A DNA stretch of 64,000 nt from an uncultured Dysgonomonas sp. (GCA_900556485.1 USOX01000001.1:62001-126000), one strand, 5' to 3'; positions 1 to 9,717 are shown, numbered from the stretch's first letter. Numbers and translations are program-made. Notes: generated by a model from the letters alone, not told the origin.

Positions 1-1
1 A

Positions 2-1414
2 AACCGATATCAATATGATGAAAACCTTTCGGGACAACCATATGCACGTTATCTCACAATTACAAAAGATAACTGGAATATGACAAACTTTGGTGTATTC
101 AATGCCTCCGATCAATTTTTAAATAACTTGTTTAACTTCCATATGACTGATATTTATGGGGCTTGGTTCGAGCTAAAACGGTTATTGACAGAAGAAGATG
201 ATAAACAAAACCATTATTCGTGGGCATGGGCTGAGCTGCTTCGTGTGGCGGCAGTGCATCGTATAACGGATATATACGGGCCTATTCCTTATAGTAAGAT
301 AAAGGAGAATTCGGGAACTTTACAGGTAGCCTATGATAGTCAGGAAGATGTATACAAAGGATTGTTCGAAGATCTTAATAAAGCTATCAATATATTGACG
401 GAATACGTACAATCGGGAGCCGCATCGCAAGTATCGGCATTCAAAGAATATGATATGGTATATGGCGGTGATTTTGCCAAATGGCTCAAATTTGCCAATT
501 CTCTAAAACTGCGTATGGCTATGCGTATAGCTTATGTGGATGAAGAAAATTCTAAAAAATATGCGAAAGAAGCTCTGACAAACCCAGGAGGTATCATTAC
601 ATCGAATGATGATAATGCACAGCTTAGTGTCTTTCCTAATCCTCTGTTTACAATGTGGGGAGCATATGCAGATACCCGTGCCTGTGCCGAAATTATGGCA
701 TATATGAAGGGGTATGAAGATCCTCGTTTGGGATTATATTTCCAGAAGGCTGCCGGTAAAGATGAATATCTGGGTATGCGTTTGGGTATTGCTATCTCTA
801 ATCACGCATGGGCTACGGGATTTTCGGCTCCACAAACACAGGAAAACGATCCTTTACTATGGATGAATGCAGCTGAAATGGCCTTTATAAAAGCAGAAGG
901 TAAAGCTGTATGGAAATGGGATTTCGTAACAGAGTCAGCAGGAGATCTTTATAATGAAGGAATAAAACTTTCTTTTACTCAATGGGGATCAACAGATGCC
1001 GCAGCCACTAGTTATTATGGCAATAGTACAAGAAAACCTGCAGCTTTTAATGATGATGGTAATGCAGCATTATCACCAAGTTCGATAACTATAAAATGGG
1101 ATGAATCTGCAACAGATGAAATAAAGCAAGAGCGTATTCTTACTCAAAAATGGCTGGCGCTTTTCCCTCTTGGAAACGAAGCCTGGGCAGAGAATCGCAG
1201 AACAGGATATCCACGCTTCTTCCCTACAGTGGTAAGCCATAACCCAGATCCTTTATTGAAAACGCGCGGAGCTTCCCGAATACCATATGCTCCACAAGAG
1301 GCCTTAGATAATTCTGTAAATTACAGTAAAGCCCTTGAATTGTTAGGTAGTAACAAGGATGATTATAGTACAAGGCTTTGGTGGGATAAAAAAGCCAATA
1401 AACCAAACTTTTAG
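2..1414 (+). CDS. SusD/RagB-like outer-membrane nutrient-binding lipoprotein (5' partial)
   Basis: The frame is open from base 2, so the gene begins outside the window; the ATG at base 80 is internal. The segment around WAWAELLRVAAVHRITDIYG and the overall helical, Trp/Tyr-rich composition match the SusD-like_2 group of SusD/RagB proteins. These are surface lipoproteins that cover a TonB-dependent SusC transporter and help bind a glycan or peptide before import. The N-terminal signal, lipobox and first TPR helices are missing here. It is followed after 20 bases by a GH18 lipoprotein and two more surface lipoproteins on the same strand, so it belongs to a polysaccharide utilisation locus whose SusC gene should lie just upstream. 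The ligand cannot be read from the sequence, but the GH18 and GH35 neighbours suggest a GlcNAc- and galactose-containing glycan. Confidence 0.88.
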   Translation, partial: NRYQYDENLSGQPYARYLTITKDNWNMTNFGVFNASDQFLNNLFNFHMTDIYGAWFELKRLLTEEDDKQNHYSWAWAELLRVAAVHRITDIYGPIPYSKIKENSGTLQVAYDSQEDVYKGLFEDLNKAINILTEYVQSGAASQVSAFKEYDMVYGGDFAKWLKFANSLKLRMAMRIAYVDEENSKKYAKEALTNPGGIITSNDDNAQLSVFPNPLFTMWGAYADTRACAEIMAYMKGYEDPRLGLYFQKAAGKDEYLGMRLGIAISNHAWATGFSAPQTQENDPLLWMNAAEMAFIKAEGKAVWKWDFVTESAGDLYNEGIKLSFTQWGSTDAAATSYYGNSTRKPAAFNDDGNAALSPSSITIKWDESATDEIKQERILTQKWLALFPLGNEAWAENRRTGYPRFFPTVVSHNPDPLLKTRGASRIPYAPQEALDNSVNYSKALELLGSNKDDYSTRLWWDKKANKPNF

Positions 1415-1434
1415 ATTAAAAAACGGACAAAAAT

Positions 1435-2604
1435 ATGAAAACATCAATAATAAAATATAGAAAAATCATAGGCCGTTTGGTTTTGCCATTACTGGCTGCT
1501 ATGGTATTATTCAGTTCGTGTGACGACTGGACCGATCTTGAGTCGAAATATGAACCTGATCAAATAGGATTGGGTGAGGGAAAAGACGAAGCATATTATG
1601 CAAACCTAAGGGCTTATAAAGCAACTATGCGCGACCGTAAGATATCGTGGGGATGGTATAGTGGATGGACTGCAGAAGGTTCTTATATGCTTAATTCGCT
1701 GGCTGGTGTTGCCGACAGTCTTGACATTATCGCATTGTGGGGTAGCAACTGGAAACGTATGACTCCGGCAATGGCCGCAGATCTTAAATATGTTAAGGAA
1801 GTAAAGGGCACAAAAGTAATAACTACCCACCTTATGGGAGGTATAAACTGGCTTGATTATTTACCGGAGGATGTGCCGGAAGATAAATGGGAAGAATGGT
1901 ATGGCTGGGAAGGTGAGCTGAGACCTAAAAATTCGTATGGATCAGACGACACATGGGTGGCTGTTACAGAGAAACAGGAGGCAGCTATACGCAAATACAC
2001 CCGGTTGTTTGCACAGGAAATTATCGATGCCGGCCTTGATGGCGTTGACTTTGACTGGGAAGGCTCTGATACCAAAGGAACTCTGGCTTCTTATCAGAAT
2101 AGGATATGGGTGTTTATAGATGAGCTGTCGACTATAATGGGACCTAAGTCGGGAAGCGATATGTTTTTGATTCTGGATGGACACGCTAATGCTATAAATC
2201 CTAAAATAGCTCCGTATTTTGATCTCTTTGTATGGCAAGCATATAATGCGACTACAATGAGCTCGCTTAATACTTCGTTTACTAGTACAGTAAATAATTT
2301 TAAAGATTATCTGACACCTGAAGAAATCGCTCCTAAATTTGTGGTAACTGCAAATTACGAACAAGGTATGAATCTAACTGGCGGACGTGCAGCAACTTTG
2401 GACGATGGTACTAAAGTAAATTCATTAAAGCTGATGGCTCTGTGGAATCCTACATACAATGGAATTACTTATCCCCGGAGCGGAGGCGCCGGCGCATTCC
2501 ATGTGGAATATGAATATGCTGTAGCTGCTACAAATGGATTCAAAGGATTTTATCCATGGACCAGAGAAGCTATTCAGGTTATGAATCCGGCAGGAATAGA
2601 ATAA
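1435..2604 (+). CDS. GH18 lipoprotein, endo-beta-N-acetylglucosaminidase type
   Basis: This is a 389-residue protein with a lipoprotein signal: a hydrophobic stretch to about residue 28 ends in FSSC, followed by an acidic DD pair typical of surface-exported Bacteroidota lipoproteins. The GH18 signature DxxDxDxE is present as Asp202, Asp205, Asp207 and Glu209 (GLDGVDFDWEG); Glu209 is the expected catalytic acid in substrate-assisted hydrolysis. Family members of this type release N-glycans by cutting the chitobiose core, or act on chitin. A position between SusD and two glycan-binding lipoproteins, with a GH35 beta-galactosidase downstream, favours host N-glycan processing. A chitinase role is the alternative. 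It is co-transcribed with its neighbours judging by 20-28 base gaps. Confidence 0.85.
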   Translation: MKTSIIKYRKIIGRLVLPLLAAMVLFSSCDDWTDLESKYEPDQIGLGEGKDEAYYANLRAYKATMRDRKISWGWYSGWTAEGSYMLNSLAGVADSLDIIALWGSNWKRMTPAMAADLKYVKEVKGTKVITTHLMGGINWLDYLPEDVPEDKWEEWYGWEGELRPKNSYGSDDTWVAVTEKQEAAIRKYTRLFAQEIIDAGLDGVDFDWEGSDTKGTLASYQNRIWVFIDELSTIMGPKSGSDMFLILDGHANAINPKIAPYFDLFVWQAYNATTMSSLNTSFTSTVNNFKDYLTPEEIAPKFVVTANYEQGMNLTGGRAATLDDGTKVNSLKLMALWNPTYNGITYPRSGGAGAFHVEYEYAVAATNGFKGFYPWTREAIQVMNPAGIE

Positions 2605-2632
2605 GTATAAACCTTATTAAAAAGTTGGAAAA

Positions 2633-3841
2633 ATGAAAAGATTAAATAATTTAAGAAATATATTCCTTATCCTTTCGGCCATCTTTGCATGGGGATGTGG
2701 CGATGATGCTAAAAATAACGCTATTGAGGATAGAGTAGCATATATAAAGGATGCATATATGAAGAAATATGCAGAACTCTATATAGAAGATGATGCTCCG
2801 ACTAATATGGTGATCCCTGTTGGTGTAACTCATATAGATGAAGGAAAGGAAATAAAAATGAGTCTGGATTTTTCGTCAGAAGTATTGGATGCGTACAATA
2901 AGAAATATAACAAGAACTATATTCTTTATCCTGCCGATAAGAGAAAATTTTTATCGAAGGAAGTAATTATAAAAAAGGGAGCTGCATCAGCGTCGGCACA
3001 AATGGAAATTAGTCCATTTTCGGAAGACTTGCGGGCAACCGGTGATACCTATGCCATTCCGGTAACGATATCTCAGGTTGATGGAGCAGGTATAATGAAA
3101 GGCTCAGAATCGTTTATATATGTATTGCGCCAGATACCTATTGCAACAACGGGTTCGGTAAGGAACGGAACAGGTTATATCCGTTTCCCTATGCCTCAGC
3201 AGGAATATTTCGAATTTACTGCATTCACAGCAGAGTTTATGTTCAATATATCAACGTTTTCGGCAAGAGATAATCATGTAATGTTCTATAACAATGTTAC
3301 CAACAGTACGAATAAGAATGATGGTCAATTATTCACACGTTTAGAAAACGGATCGAAGGGCGTGGAAAATACATCTTTTGAATTTAGTATCGGTGACAAT
3401 GTCAGTATTCAGGGTACTCCTAATGGAGGAAAATTTGAAGTTGGTAAATGGTACCATATTGCTTGCGTATATGCTAATAGAAAGATCTATCTGTACATAA
3501 ACGGTAACCTTGCAGCAAAGAAAGATGTGGCCAGAACTTCGTTTAAACTGCATACAGAGGTAGCTACCAAATGGGCAGGATTTAGCTTTGGTGGTGGTAA
3601 TATTGGACTGACCAAGGTAGCTGAGGTTAGATTATGGAATATAGAACGTACTCAGGATCAGATAAAAGAAAATATGTACCAGATAAATCCTAGCACGGAA
3701 GGGCTTTTAGGATATTGGAAGATAAACGAAGGATCGGGGTACGAATTTAACGATGCCACAGGCAATAGCTCCGAAAAGGCTTATACTGACACTAAAGCAG
3801 CTCCGGTATGGTATCTGGATCAAAGGCTTAATGTAGAATAA
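2633..3841 (+). CDS. DUF1735 plus LamG-type surface glycan-binding lipoprotein
   Basis: The protein has 402 residues. Signal peptide and lipobox end near AIFAWGCGDD. Residues of about 35-165 resemble the DUF1735 (BT_3987-like) beta-sandwich that precedes binding domains in PUL lipoproteins. Residues of about 175-400 look like a concanavalin-like LamG/pentraxin domain, with KWYHIACVYANRKIYLYING and the closing GLLGYWKINEGSG typical of this fold. No catalytic motif is visible, so a binding role at the cell surface next to SusD is the likely function. It follows the GH18 gene after 28 bases. Bases 3851-3884 downstream contain a 7-bp-arm inverted repeat (CAGGAAG/CTTCCTG) without a T-tract, perhaps an mRNA processing or stability structure. 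Confidence 0.78.
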   Translation: MKRLNNLRNIFLILSAIFAWGCGDDAKNNAIEDRVAYIKDAYMKKYAELYIEDDAPTNMVIPVGVTHIDEGKEIKMSLDFSSEVLDAYNKKYNKNYILYPADKRKFLSKEVIIKKGAASASAQMEISPFSEDLRATGDTYAIPVTISQVDGAGIMKGSESFIYVLRQIPIATTGSVRNGTGYIRFPMPQQEYFEFTAFTAEFMFNISTFSARDNHVMFYNNVTNSTNKNDGQLFTRLENGSKGVENTSFEFSIGDNVSIQGTPNGGKFEVGKWYHIACVYANRKIYLYINGNLAAKKDVARTSFKLHTEVATKWAGFSFGGGNIGLTKVAEVRLWNIERTQDQIKENMYQINPSTEGLLGYWKINEGSGYEFNDATGNSSEKAYTDTKAAPVWYLDQRLNVE

Positions 3842-3916
3842 AAAAAATAGCAGGAAGGTTATGAATATCCTCCTAATCTTCCTGTAATAAACCAAAATCT
3901 GAAAAACATTTGATAT

Positions 3917-4996
3917 ATGAAAATTTTTATAATAGGATGTCTTTTCTGCCTGTCTCTCTTATTTGTCAGTTGCTCTGACGATGATGATACCAATAACGGC
4001 ACGAATGTAGAATCCATAAAGATACTTGAAACTGTGAACGATACTATTTTCCTGTTTAGTGGTGATGAGTATCAGATAAAGTTGCAGACTGTTCCAGCTA
4101 ATAGTCCGGTAAAGTTTTATAGTAATAAGCCTGAATCTTTCAGAATTAACCAAAGTACAGGTATGATAACAACTACGGCTGGAGGGATAGGTACAGTGAT
4201 TGCTGTTGCTCCTAATGGCAACGGGTGGACTAAAGCTGTAACTACTGTGTATATAACAGAGCACATCGAAAAGATTTCGGTAAAATCAGGTCAGGAAACT
4301 CATATTCTGGCAGCGAATGCTTCAGTTTCATTAGCGGGTGATTTTGAAATTTCCAGGTCGAGTGCGACGAATAAGAAATTGATTTATATTTCATCAAAAC
4401 CTGATGTTGTATCTATTGATGAGAATACAGGGCTTTTACGTTACGTTTCGAAAGGAATAGCGCAAATAACAGCGAAGGCTGCGGATGATGAAGGTGTAGT
4501 ATCTGATCCAATAACTGTTTATTCAGGTTATGCCGATACTAAGTTGTCGAAATATGATTGGATAGCAACAGCATCTACTACACAGGGTAATTATCTTCCT
4601 TCGCGGGTAATAGACGGTCTTACATCTCAAAGTAATTTCTGGCATGCAAATTGGGATAATCCACAACCATTCCCTTATTATGTAATGATAGATATGAAAG
4701 CTGTCAAATCGTTTTCTAAAATAGTTCTGACAAGGCGTATGAATTATGCTGACAACAGGGATATGGAGTATTATATTTCCGATATATCGACAGATGGTCT
4801 GTCTGCTGATGACGCTTCTTTCCGAAGAATTCATGAATTTACATATGGGGACGAACCTGCTTCAGTAAGGGTTAAAACCTTTAATGTATTCCCTGAGAGC
4901 TTCCAATCACGTTATCTTAAGATTGTAATGTTGAACTCGAACCGTGGATTGGGTGACATGAGTATATCTGAGGTGGATGTGCATGCGATAGAATAA
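3917..4996 (+). CDS. Ig-like plus F5/8 type C (discoidin) surface lipoprotein
   Basis: The protein has 359 residues with lipobox VSCSDDDD near residue 19; the acidic run after Cys fits export to the cell surface. Two repeats of about 80-90 residues resemble bacterial Ig-like domains (NQSTGMITTTAGGIGTV and DENTGLLRYVSKGIAQITAK are the same motif). The C-terminal 150 residues resemble an F5/8 type C or CBM32-like jelly roll (ASTTQGNYLPSRVIDGLTS, FPYYVMIDM, FSKIVLTRR). No catalytic residues are evident. CBM32-like domains often bind galactose or GlcNAc, which fits the neighbouring GH18 and GH35 enzymes. It is the last of the four tightly spaced PUL genes before a hairpin at 5047-5080. Confidence 0.75.
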   Translation: MKIFIIGCLFCLSLLFVSCSDDDDTNNGTNVESIKILETVNDTIFLFSGDEYQIKLQTVPANSPVKFYSNKPESFRINQSTGMITTTAGGIGTVIAVAPNGNGWTKAVTTVYITEHIEKISVKSGQETHILAANASVSLAGDFEISRSSATNKKLIYISSKPDVVSIDENTGLLRYVSKGIAQITAKAADDEGVVSDPITVYSGYADTKLSKYDWIATASTTQGNYLPSRVIDGLTSQSNFWHANWDNPQPFPYYVMIDMKAVKSFSKIVLTRRMNYADNRDMEYYISDISTDGLSADDASFRRIHEFTYGDEPASVRVKTFNVFPESFQSRYLKIVMLNSNRGLGDMSISEVDVHAIE

Positions 4997-5046
4997 TAAG
5001 ATAAGATAACTCTATAATGATAATGTAAAGATGCTGAATTGAGAAA

Positions 5047-5080
5047 TGAACCATAATTATGAAATAAGATTTATGGTTCA
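5047..5080 (+). terminator. Rho-independent-like terminator after the lipoprotein gene
   Basis: Arms TGAACCATAA (5047-5056) and TTATGGTTCA (5071-5080) are perfect inverted repeats followed by a T-rich run. The hairpin separates the four-gene PUL segment from the GH35 gene, so the GH35 gene may rely on readthrough or its own promoter. Confidence 0.6.
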
Positions 5081-5115
5081 TTTTCATTTATATAAAATAA
5101 GATACGGAAAGTAAT

Positions 5116-7032
5116 ATGTTGATTATGATGAAATTAAAAAACTTATATGCAGTTCTGTTGCTATTGTTGCTAACTATGGTTTCGTGTACAGAGAAGCCTA
5201 AAAAAACAACTGATTTTAAGATTGCAGATGGGCAATTTGTTATTGACGGAAAACCAGTGACTATAATTTCGGGAGAGATGCATTATGCACGGATTCCGCA
5301 CGAGTATTGGAGTCATAGAATGAAAATGCTCAAAGCAATGGGACTGAATACGGTAGCTACATATGTTTTTTGGAATATACATGAACCTCAACCCGATGTT
5401 TGGGACTTTGAAGGGGATAAAAACTTAGCTGCTTATATTGAAACGGCTCAGGAGGAAGGTTTGAATGTTATTTTACGTCCTGGGCCTTATGCCTGTGCTG
5501 AATGGGAGTTCGGGGGGTATCCGTGGTGGCTTCAAAATATTGAAGGTTTGGAATTGAGATGCGATAATGCCAAATTTATGGAACATACCGAAAGATATAT
5601 CAATCGTTTGTACAAAGAAGTAGGACATCTGCAAGCAACAAAAGGTGGGCCTATTATTATGGTTCAGGTAGAAAATGAGTTTGGTTCTTATGCCTCACAA
5701 AGAGAAGATATACCCATGGAAAGGCATCGGGCTTACAATGCTAAGATTAAGGATCAACTCATTGCAGCAGGTTTTGACACACCATTATTTACTTCCGATG
5801 GAACCTGGCTGTTTGAAGGAGGAGCTATAGAAGGAGTGTTGCCTACAGCTAATGGCGAGAATAGCATAAAGACGCTTAAAGAAAGGGTGAATAAATATAA
5901 TAAAGGTGTTGGGCCTTATATGGTTGCTGAGTTCTATTCGGGATGGTTGGCACATTGGGCAGGGCCTCATCCAGCAATAGATGCTTCGCGTCTAGCACGA
6001 AAGACCGAAGAATATTTACAGGATAGTGTTTCTTTTAATTTCTATATGGTACATGGTGGTAGTAATTTCGGGTTTACCAGTGGTGCTAATTATGATAAGA
6101 ACCATGATATACAACCAGATCTGACCAGTTATGACTATGATGCTCCTATTAGCGAAGCAGGATGGAGAACACCTAAATTTGATTCGTTGCGCAATGTAAT
6201 AGCAAGATATGTAGATCATAAATTGCCATCGATTCCAGAACCTTATCCTCTTATCGAAACGGAGGTTAATTTAAATAGAGTAGTTGATGTATTGGGATTT
6301 TTGAAATCTCAGCCTCCGGTAATAAAAGATATTCCATATACTTTTGAGCAATTGGGACAGGGGTATGGTTATGTTTTGTATTCCCGTCACTTTAACCAGC
6401 CAATTAGTGGTACTATGGAAATAGCCGGGTTGCGTGATTATGCTTCTGTTTATCTCAATGGTGAAAAAATAGGGGTATTGAATCGGTATAATAAGACATA
6501 TACAATAGATGTAGACATACCTTTCAATTCCAGATTGGATATACTTGTAGAAAATATGGGACGGATCAATTATGGTCCGGAAATAGTGAATAATACTAAA
6601 GGCCTGATATCTCCTCCCATAATAAGAGGGATAGAAATAACAGGGGATTGGGAAATGTATATGTTTCCAATGAGTGAAAGTCTGGATTTAGATAAGATTC
6701 CGCAGCAATATGTACATAATATTCATAATGGATTACCTACAGAGTTGAATAATCTGCCTATTGTGTATGAGGGTGTTTTCGAGTTGTCCGAAACCGGAGA
6801 TACTTTTCTTGATATGGAAGAGTGGGGTAAAGGATTGGTCTTTATAAATAACCGGAATTTAGGGCGTTACTGGAATGTAGGACCTCAGCAAACACTTTAC
6901 TTACCGGGAGTATGGTTGAAAAGAGGGCAGAATACGATATTAATATTTGAGCAAATCAACAGTGAAGTAAAGACAAATATTAAGGGAATAAAGAACACTG
7001 TTTTGAATAAACTTCGTGTAGATTTACTTTGA
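5116..7032 (+). CDS. GH35 beta-galactosidase lipoprotein
   Basis: This is a 638-residue protein. GH35 features are clear: GEMHYARIPHEYW at the start of the TIM barrel, RPGPYACAEWEFGG, the acid/base in QVENEFGSYA (Glu188) and the nucleophile in MVAEFYSGW (Glu272). The C-terminal 300 residues form the beta-sandwich domains seen in bacterial and lysosomal GH35 enzymes, ending in GRYWNVGPQQTLYLPG. A signal peptide leads to a lipobox at MVSC, so it is membrane-anchored, probably facing the periplasm. ATG codons at 5116, 5125 and 5128 are all possible starts; the later ones give a more typical signal peptide. It would remove terminal beta-galactose from glycans released by the GH18 enzyme upstream. 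Confidence 0.92.
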   Translation: MLIMMKLKNLYAVLLLLLLTMVSCTEKPKKTTDFKIADGQFVIDGKPVTIISGEMHYARIPHEYWSHRMKMLKAMGLNTVATYVFWNIHEPQPDVWDFEGDKNLAAYIETAQEEGLNVILRPGPYACAEWEFGGYPWWLQNIEGLELRCDNAKFMEHTERYINRLYKEVGHLQATKGGPIIMVQVENEFGSYASQREDIPMERHRAYNAKIKDQLIAAGFDTPLFTSDGTWLFEGGAIEGVLPTANGENSIKTLKERVNKYNKGVGPYMVAEFYSGWLAHWAGPHPAIDASRLARKTEEYLQDSVSFNFYMVHGGSNFGFTSGANYDKNHDIQPDLTSYDYDAPISEAGWRTPKFDSLRNVIARYVDHKLPSIPEPYPLIETEVNLNRVVDVLGFLKSQPPVIKDIPYTFEQLGQGYGYVLYSRHFNQPISGTMEIAGLRDYASVYLNGEKIGVLNRYNKTYTIDVDIPFNSRLDILVENMGRINYGPEIVNNTKGLISPPIIRGIEITGDWEMYMFPMSESLDLDKIPQQYVHNIHNGLPTELNNLPIVYEGVFELSETGDTFLDMEEWGKGLVFINNRNLGRYWNVGPQQTLYLPGVWLKRGQNTILIFEQINSEVKTNIKGIKNTVLNKLRVDLL

Positions 7033-7067
7033 TTTTTATATAAGAAAGAAGTAAGCATTTGTGAAAC

Positions 7068-7099
7068 GAACCCTAAAAGTAAAAATACTTTTAGGGTTC
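7068..7099. terminator. Bidirectional terminator between convergent genes
   Basis: Perfect 14-base arms, 7068-7081 and 7086-7099, around a 4-base loop, with A and T runs on both sides. It lies between the GH35 gene and the convergent thioredoxin gene and can serve both strands. Confidence 0.75.
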
Positions 7100-7127
7100 A
7101 ATTAAAATATATAGCCAGGTTAATTTT

Positions 7128-8210
7128 CTATTTTAGCAATTGGGCTACTTTATCGACCATTGTTTCGCCTCTAAGGTTACGTTCGAGGATTGTTCCATCA
7201 GGCCCTATCAACATGATATGGGGTATACCATTTACTCCGTATGCCTTTTGCGCGATTTCGCCGGCACCGAGTATTTGTGGCCAAGAGATATTGTCTTCTT
7301 TTATTGCTTTCAGGGAATTATCCATTCCATCCCAAACTGCAACTCCAACAATTTCAAATTTGTCGCCTTTATATTTTTTGTATAATTCTTTCAAATATGG
7401 GGTTTCGTCTCGGCATGGACCACACCAGCTAGCCCAAAAATCAACTAACACATATTTGCCTTTTCCGGCATAGTCGGAAAGAGAATCTTCACTTCCATCT
7501 TTTTGAACAATGGCAAAGTCTGTGAATTTTTGTCCGGGAGCAGTCTTTTTTAATAATTCGTTGCGGGCGACCATTGTCTGCACCATATTTCTAGCAAGAA
7601 TATCTTTTCCCAGCATGGAAAATATGGTATCCATTCTTCCGGTAGAAGCATTTCTGGATATGTCGCTTGCTACTACCATTCCTACAAGGTTGTCTTTATT
7701 AGCATCAAAGGCATTGTCAATGATATTTTCATATGCAGGCTTCCATTCGGAGTAGAAGCTATCTATTTTTTCTTTTAGCTTCGCTGGGTCTTTTTCCTCC
7801 TTAAGTGTTTTGTGCATATTATATGAAAATAATATAATGCTGTCTCTCTTCTGATTGTAATTAGTAAGTATTTCATTAAGAGGAGTTCCTGTTGCATTAT
7901 GTTTTTCCATATCTACAACTATATTTCCTCCTTCTAATATCAAACTAGCATATTCACGTCCAATGGAGATACGGCAATACCTAACAGAGTCGGCTATTCC
8001 TTTGAATACAAATTTTCCGCTGTCGATTCTTGCACTATCAATATTCAGGGATGTATTGTAGTCTATCAGGTACGCTATTTTACCAATCATGGCAGAATCT
8101 GCATTTCCCTCAATAGTATATTCATTGGTTATGGCAGGTTCTTTTTTACAGGATATTGCAAAGCAAAGGCAAATAGCCATTGCTATAAAAATGAGAGATC
8201 TTGTTTTCAT
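7128..8210 (-). CDS. TlpA/ResA-type thioredoxin-like lipoprotein with DUF4369-like N-terminus
   Basis: The 360-residue protein has a lipoprotein signal ending CFAISCKKEP. Residues of about 30-130 resemble the DUF4369 domain that commonly precedes thioredoxin folds in Bacteroidota. The C-terminal 140 residues are an AhpC/TSA-TlpA thioredoxin domain with the redox site SWCGPC (Cys263 and Cys266) and the cis-proline segment GVNGIPHIMLI. It likely acts as a periplasmic thiol-disulfide reductase; the partner cannot be deduced. A possible promoter box TAGCTTTG lies on the minus strand at 8247-8254. It is monocistronic and ends at a shared hairpin. Confidence 0.87.
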   Translation of the reverse strand: MKTRSLIFIAMAICLCFAISCKKEPAITNEYTIEGNADSAMIGKIAYLIDYNTSLNIDSARIDSGKFVFKGIADSVRYCRISIGREYASLILEGGNIVVDMEKHNATGTPLNEILTNYNQKRDSIILFSYNMHKTLKEEKDPAKLKEKIDSFYSEWKPAYENIIDNAFDANKDNLVGMVVASDISRNASTGRMDTIFSMLGKDILARNMVQTMVARNELLKKTAPGQKFTDFAIVQKDGSEDSLSDYAGKGKYVLVDFWASWCGPCRDETPYLKELYKKYKGDKFEIVGVAVWDGMDNSLKAIKEDNISWPQILGAGEIAQKAYGVNGIPHIMLIGPDGTILERNLRGETMVDKVAQLLK

Positions 8211-8292
8211 AGGTGTATTGTGTGTTATATTAAGATTTAATTTTTACAAAGCTAATTATTTAGTTGATATAAAGAGTTGATTGACTGATATT

Positions 8293-8832
8293 TTATTCTT
8301 TTTCGAAAATGCTGAAATTTACACTTCCATACACCCTTTTATCACGGAAGAGCGGATGGTCTGAAAAATCGTAATCTTTAGAGTGTTCTAAGATAAATGT
8401 GCCTTCCGGTTTAATTAAATCTTTTTCGAAAATAAGACGTGGTACTTCTGCGAAATTTTTCAAATCGTATGGAGGGTCGGCAAAGATGAAATCAAATTTC
8501 TCGTGGCAATTTTCCAGATATTTGAATGCATCCATTTTGAATAGAAGCATTTCCTTGCCTATTTTCAATTCGTTTTTTGTTTTTTCGATAAATGCGGCAT
8601 GGTTATGTTGTTTCTCGACGCAAACAACTTTAGGGCATCCTCTTGATATGAGTTCGAAACTGATTCCTCCTGTTCCACTAAATAAATCGAGGGCTGAGGT
8701 TTCTTCCCAGTCAATGCTATTATTTAGTACATTAAAGAGGTTTTCTTTTGCAAAATCTGTTGTTGGACGTGCTTTGAAACTTTTGGGTGGGTCGAATCGC
8801 CTTCCTTTATATTTTCCACTGATTATTCTCAT
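8293..8832 (-). CDS. rsmD: 16S rRNA (guanine(966)-N2)-methyltransferase RsmD
   Basis: The protein has 179 residues from the ATG at 8832, the usual RsmD length; an ORF open further upstream only overlaps the preceding gene. It begins MRIISGKYKGRRF, the RsmD hallmark, and carries the SAM-binding motif ALDLFSGTGGISFE and the N-methyltransferase motif FADPPYD. It methylates G966 of 16S rRNA (E. coli numbering) in the assembling 30S subunit. Start and the upstream stop overlap as ATGA (8829-8832), implying translational coupling to the DUF3822 gene, a pairing common in Bacteroidota. Confidence 0.93.
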   Translation of the reverse strand: MRIISGKYKGRRFDPPKSFKARPTTDFAKENLFNVLNNSIDWEETSALDLFSGTGGISFELISRGCPKVVCVEKQHNHAAFIEKTKNELKIGKEMLLFKMDAFKYLENCHEKFDFIFADPPYDLKNFAEVPRLIFEKDLIKPEGTFILEHSKDYDFSDHPLFRDKRVYGSVNFSIFEKE

Positions 8833-9638
8833 AACGATAGTGTTAGTAAGTCGAGAGGTGCTTTTTGCGCATCCTCGTTCCATAAATATATTTCGCTTGG
8901 AGTATTTATCCTATCTATATATTTGATATAGTCCTCAAGCTTGTGTATCAACATTTCCTCCGGTTTCCCAGCGATAAAAAGTGTATCATTGAGCTGGTCG
9001 AGGTTACACATTTCCCATAGTTTCAGGATATAGTATAGCTGGCTTGCCGGAGTCTCGTTTTCGTATGTCAGGCTATGTGTCAGTTTTTGTCCTGAGAAGC
9101 AGAATACATCAAGGAATTTATCTTGAAAATTCAAATATATTTTTGAGGAATTTCCTGTCAGTCGTCCACTTCTTTCGAAGAAGCTTGCTAAAAGTGTGGA
9201 ATGGTGAAAGAATACAGGACTCCATAAATTACGGGAGAGGAACTCAAATATTTCCTTATCCATATTGAATATGGAAACAATATCTTGTTTTTCTTGTAAA
9301 TTGGATATGATATGGCTTGCTTTGTCAAAATGTACAAAATTATAGATGTCTGCCTTTTGCCGTTCATCGAAGTAGGATGCCGGAATCATATCATAATCTT
9401 TGTTCACTATGATAACATTTGTTCTTTTAAACTCGAGTGTCAGAAAACTTAGTTCGAATATTATACGTTTTATATTACTGAATAGACCATCTGTAACAGA
9501 AAAGGTAGTGTCTCGCAGGCAATAATTAGATTCGTTGCCCGGTTCATATATGGAGAACATGAAACTAGTGGGTTCTATCCGGATGGATAGGATATATTTA
9601 TCTGATTGTTCGAGGTCTATACTTTCTGGTAAAAACAT
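8829..9638 (-). CDS. DUF3822 family protein
   Basis: This 269-residue protein is recognised as DUF3822 mainly by its position directly before rsmD and its general features: an N-terminal SIRIEPTSFMFSIYEPG and a C-terminal part (LWEMCNLDQLNDTLFIAGKP) suggesting an actin/FGGY-like ATPase fold as found in pilus-assembly PilM-like proteins. No signal peptide or membrane segment is seen. The function is unknown. It overlaps rsmD by four bases. A TAACTTTG promoter-like box lies on the minus strand at 9658-9665 in the 79-base divergent region shared with the helicase gene. Confidence 0.75.
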   Translation of the reverse strand: MFLPESIDLEQSDKYILSIRIEPTSFMFSIYEPGNESNYCLRDTTFSVTDGLFSNIKRIIFELSFLTLEFKRTNVIIVNKDYDMIPASYFDERQKADIYNFVHFDKASHIISNLQEKQDIVSIFNMDKEIFEFLSRNLWSPVFFHHSTLLASFFERSGRLTGNSSKIYLNFQDKFLDVFCFSGQKLTHSLTYENETPASQLYYILKLWEMCNLDQLNDTLFIAGKPEEMLIHKLEDYIKYIDRINTPSEIYLWNEDAQKAPLDLLTLSL

Positions 9639-9717
9639 ATTTGTTATTTTCTACACACAAAGTTAGAAAAAGATATTTTTATCTGCTATTTTTGAAACTC
9701 AATTCACCATTTCCCTC

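Noticed and set aside
8399..8926. 175-codon ORF antisense to rsmD
   Set aside because: Opposite strand of a clear RsmD coding region; no recognisable protein.
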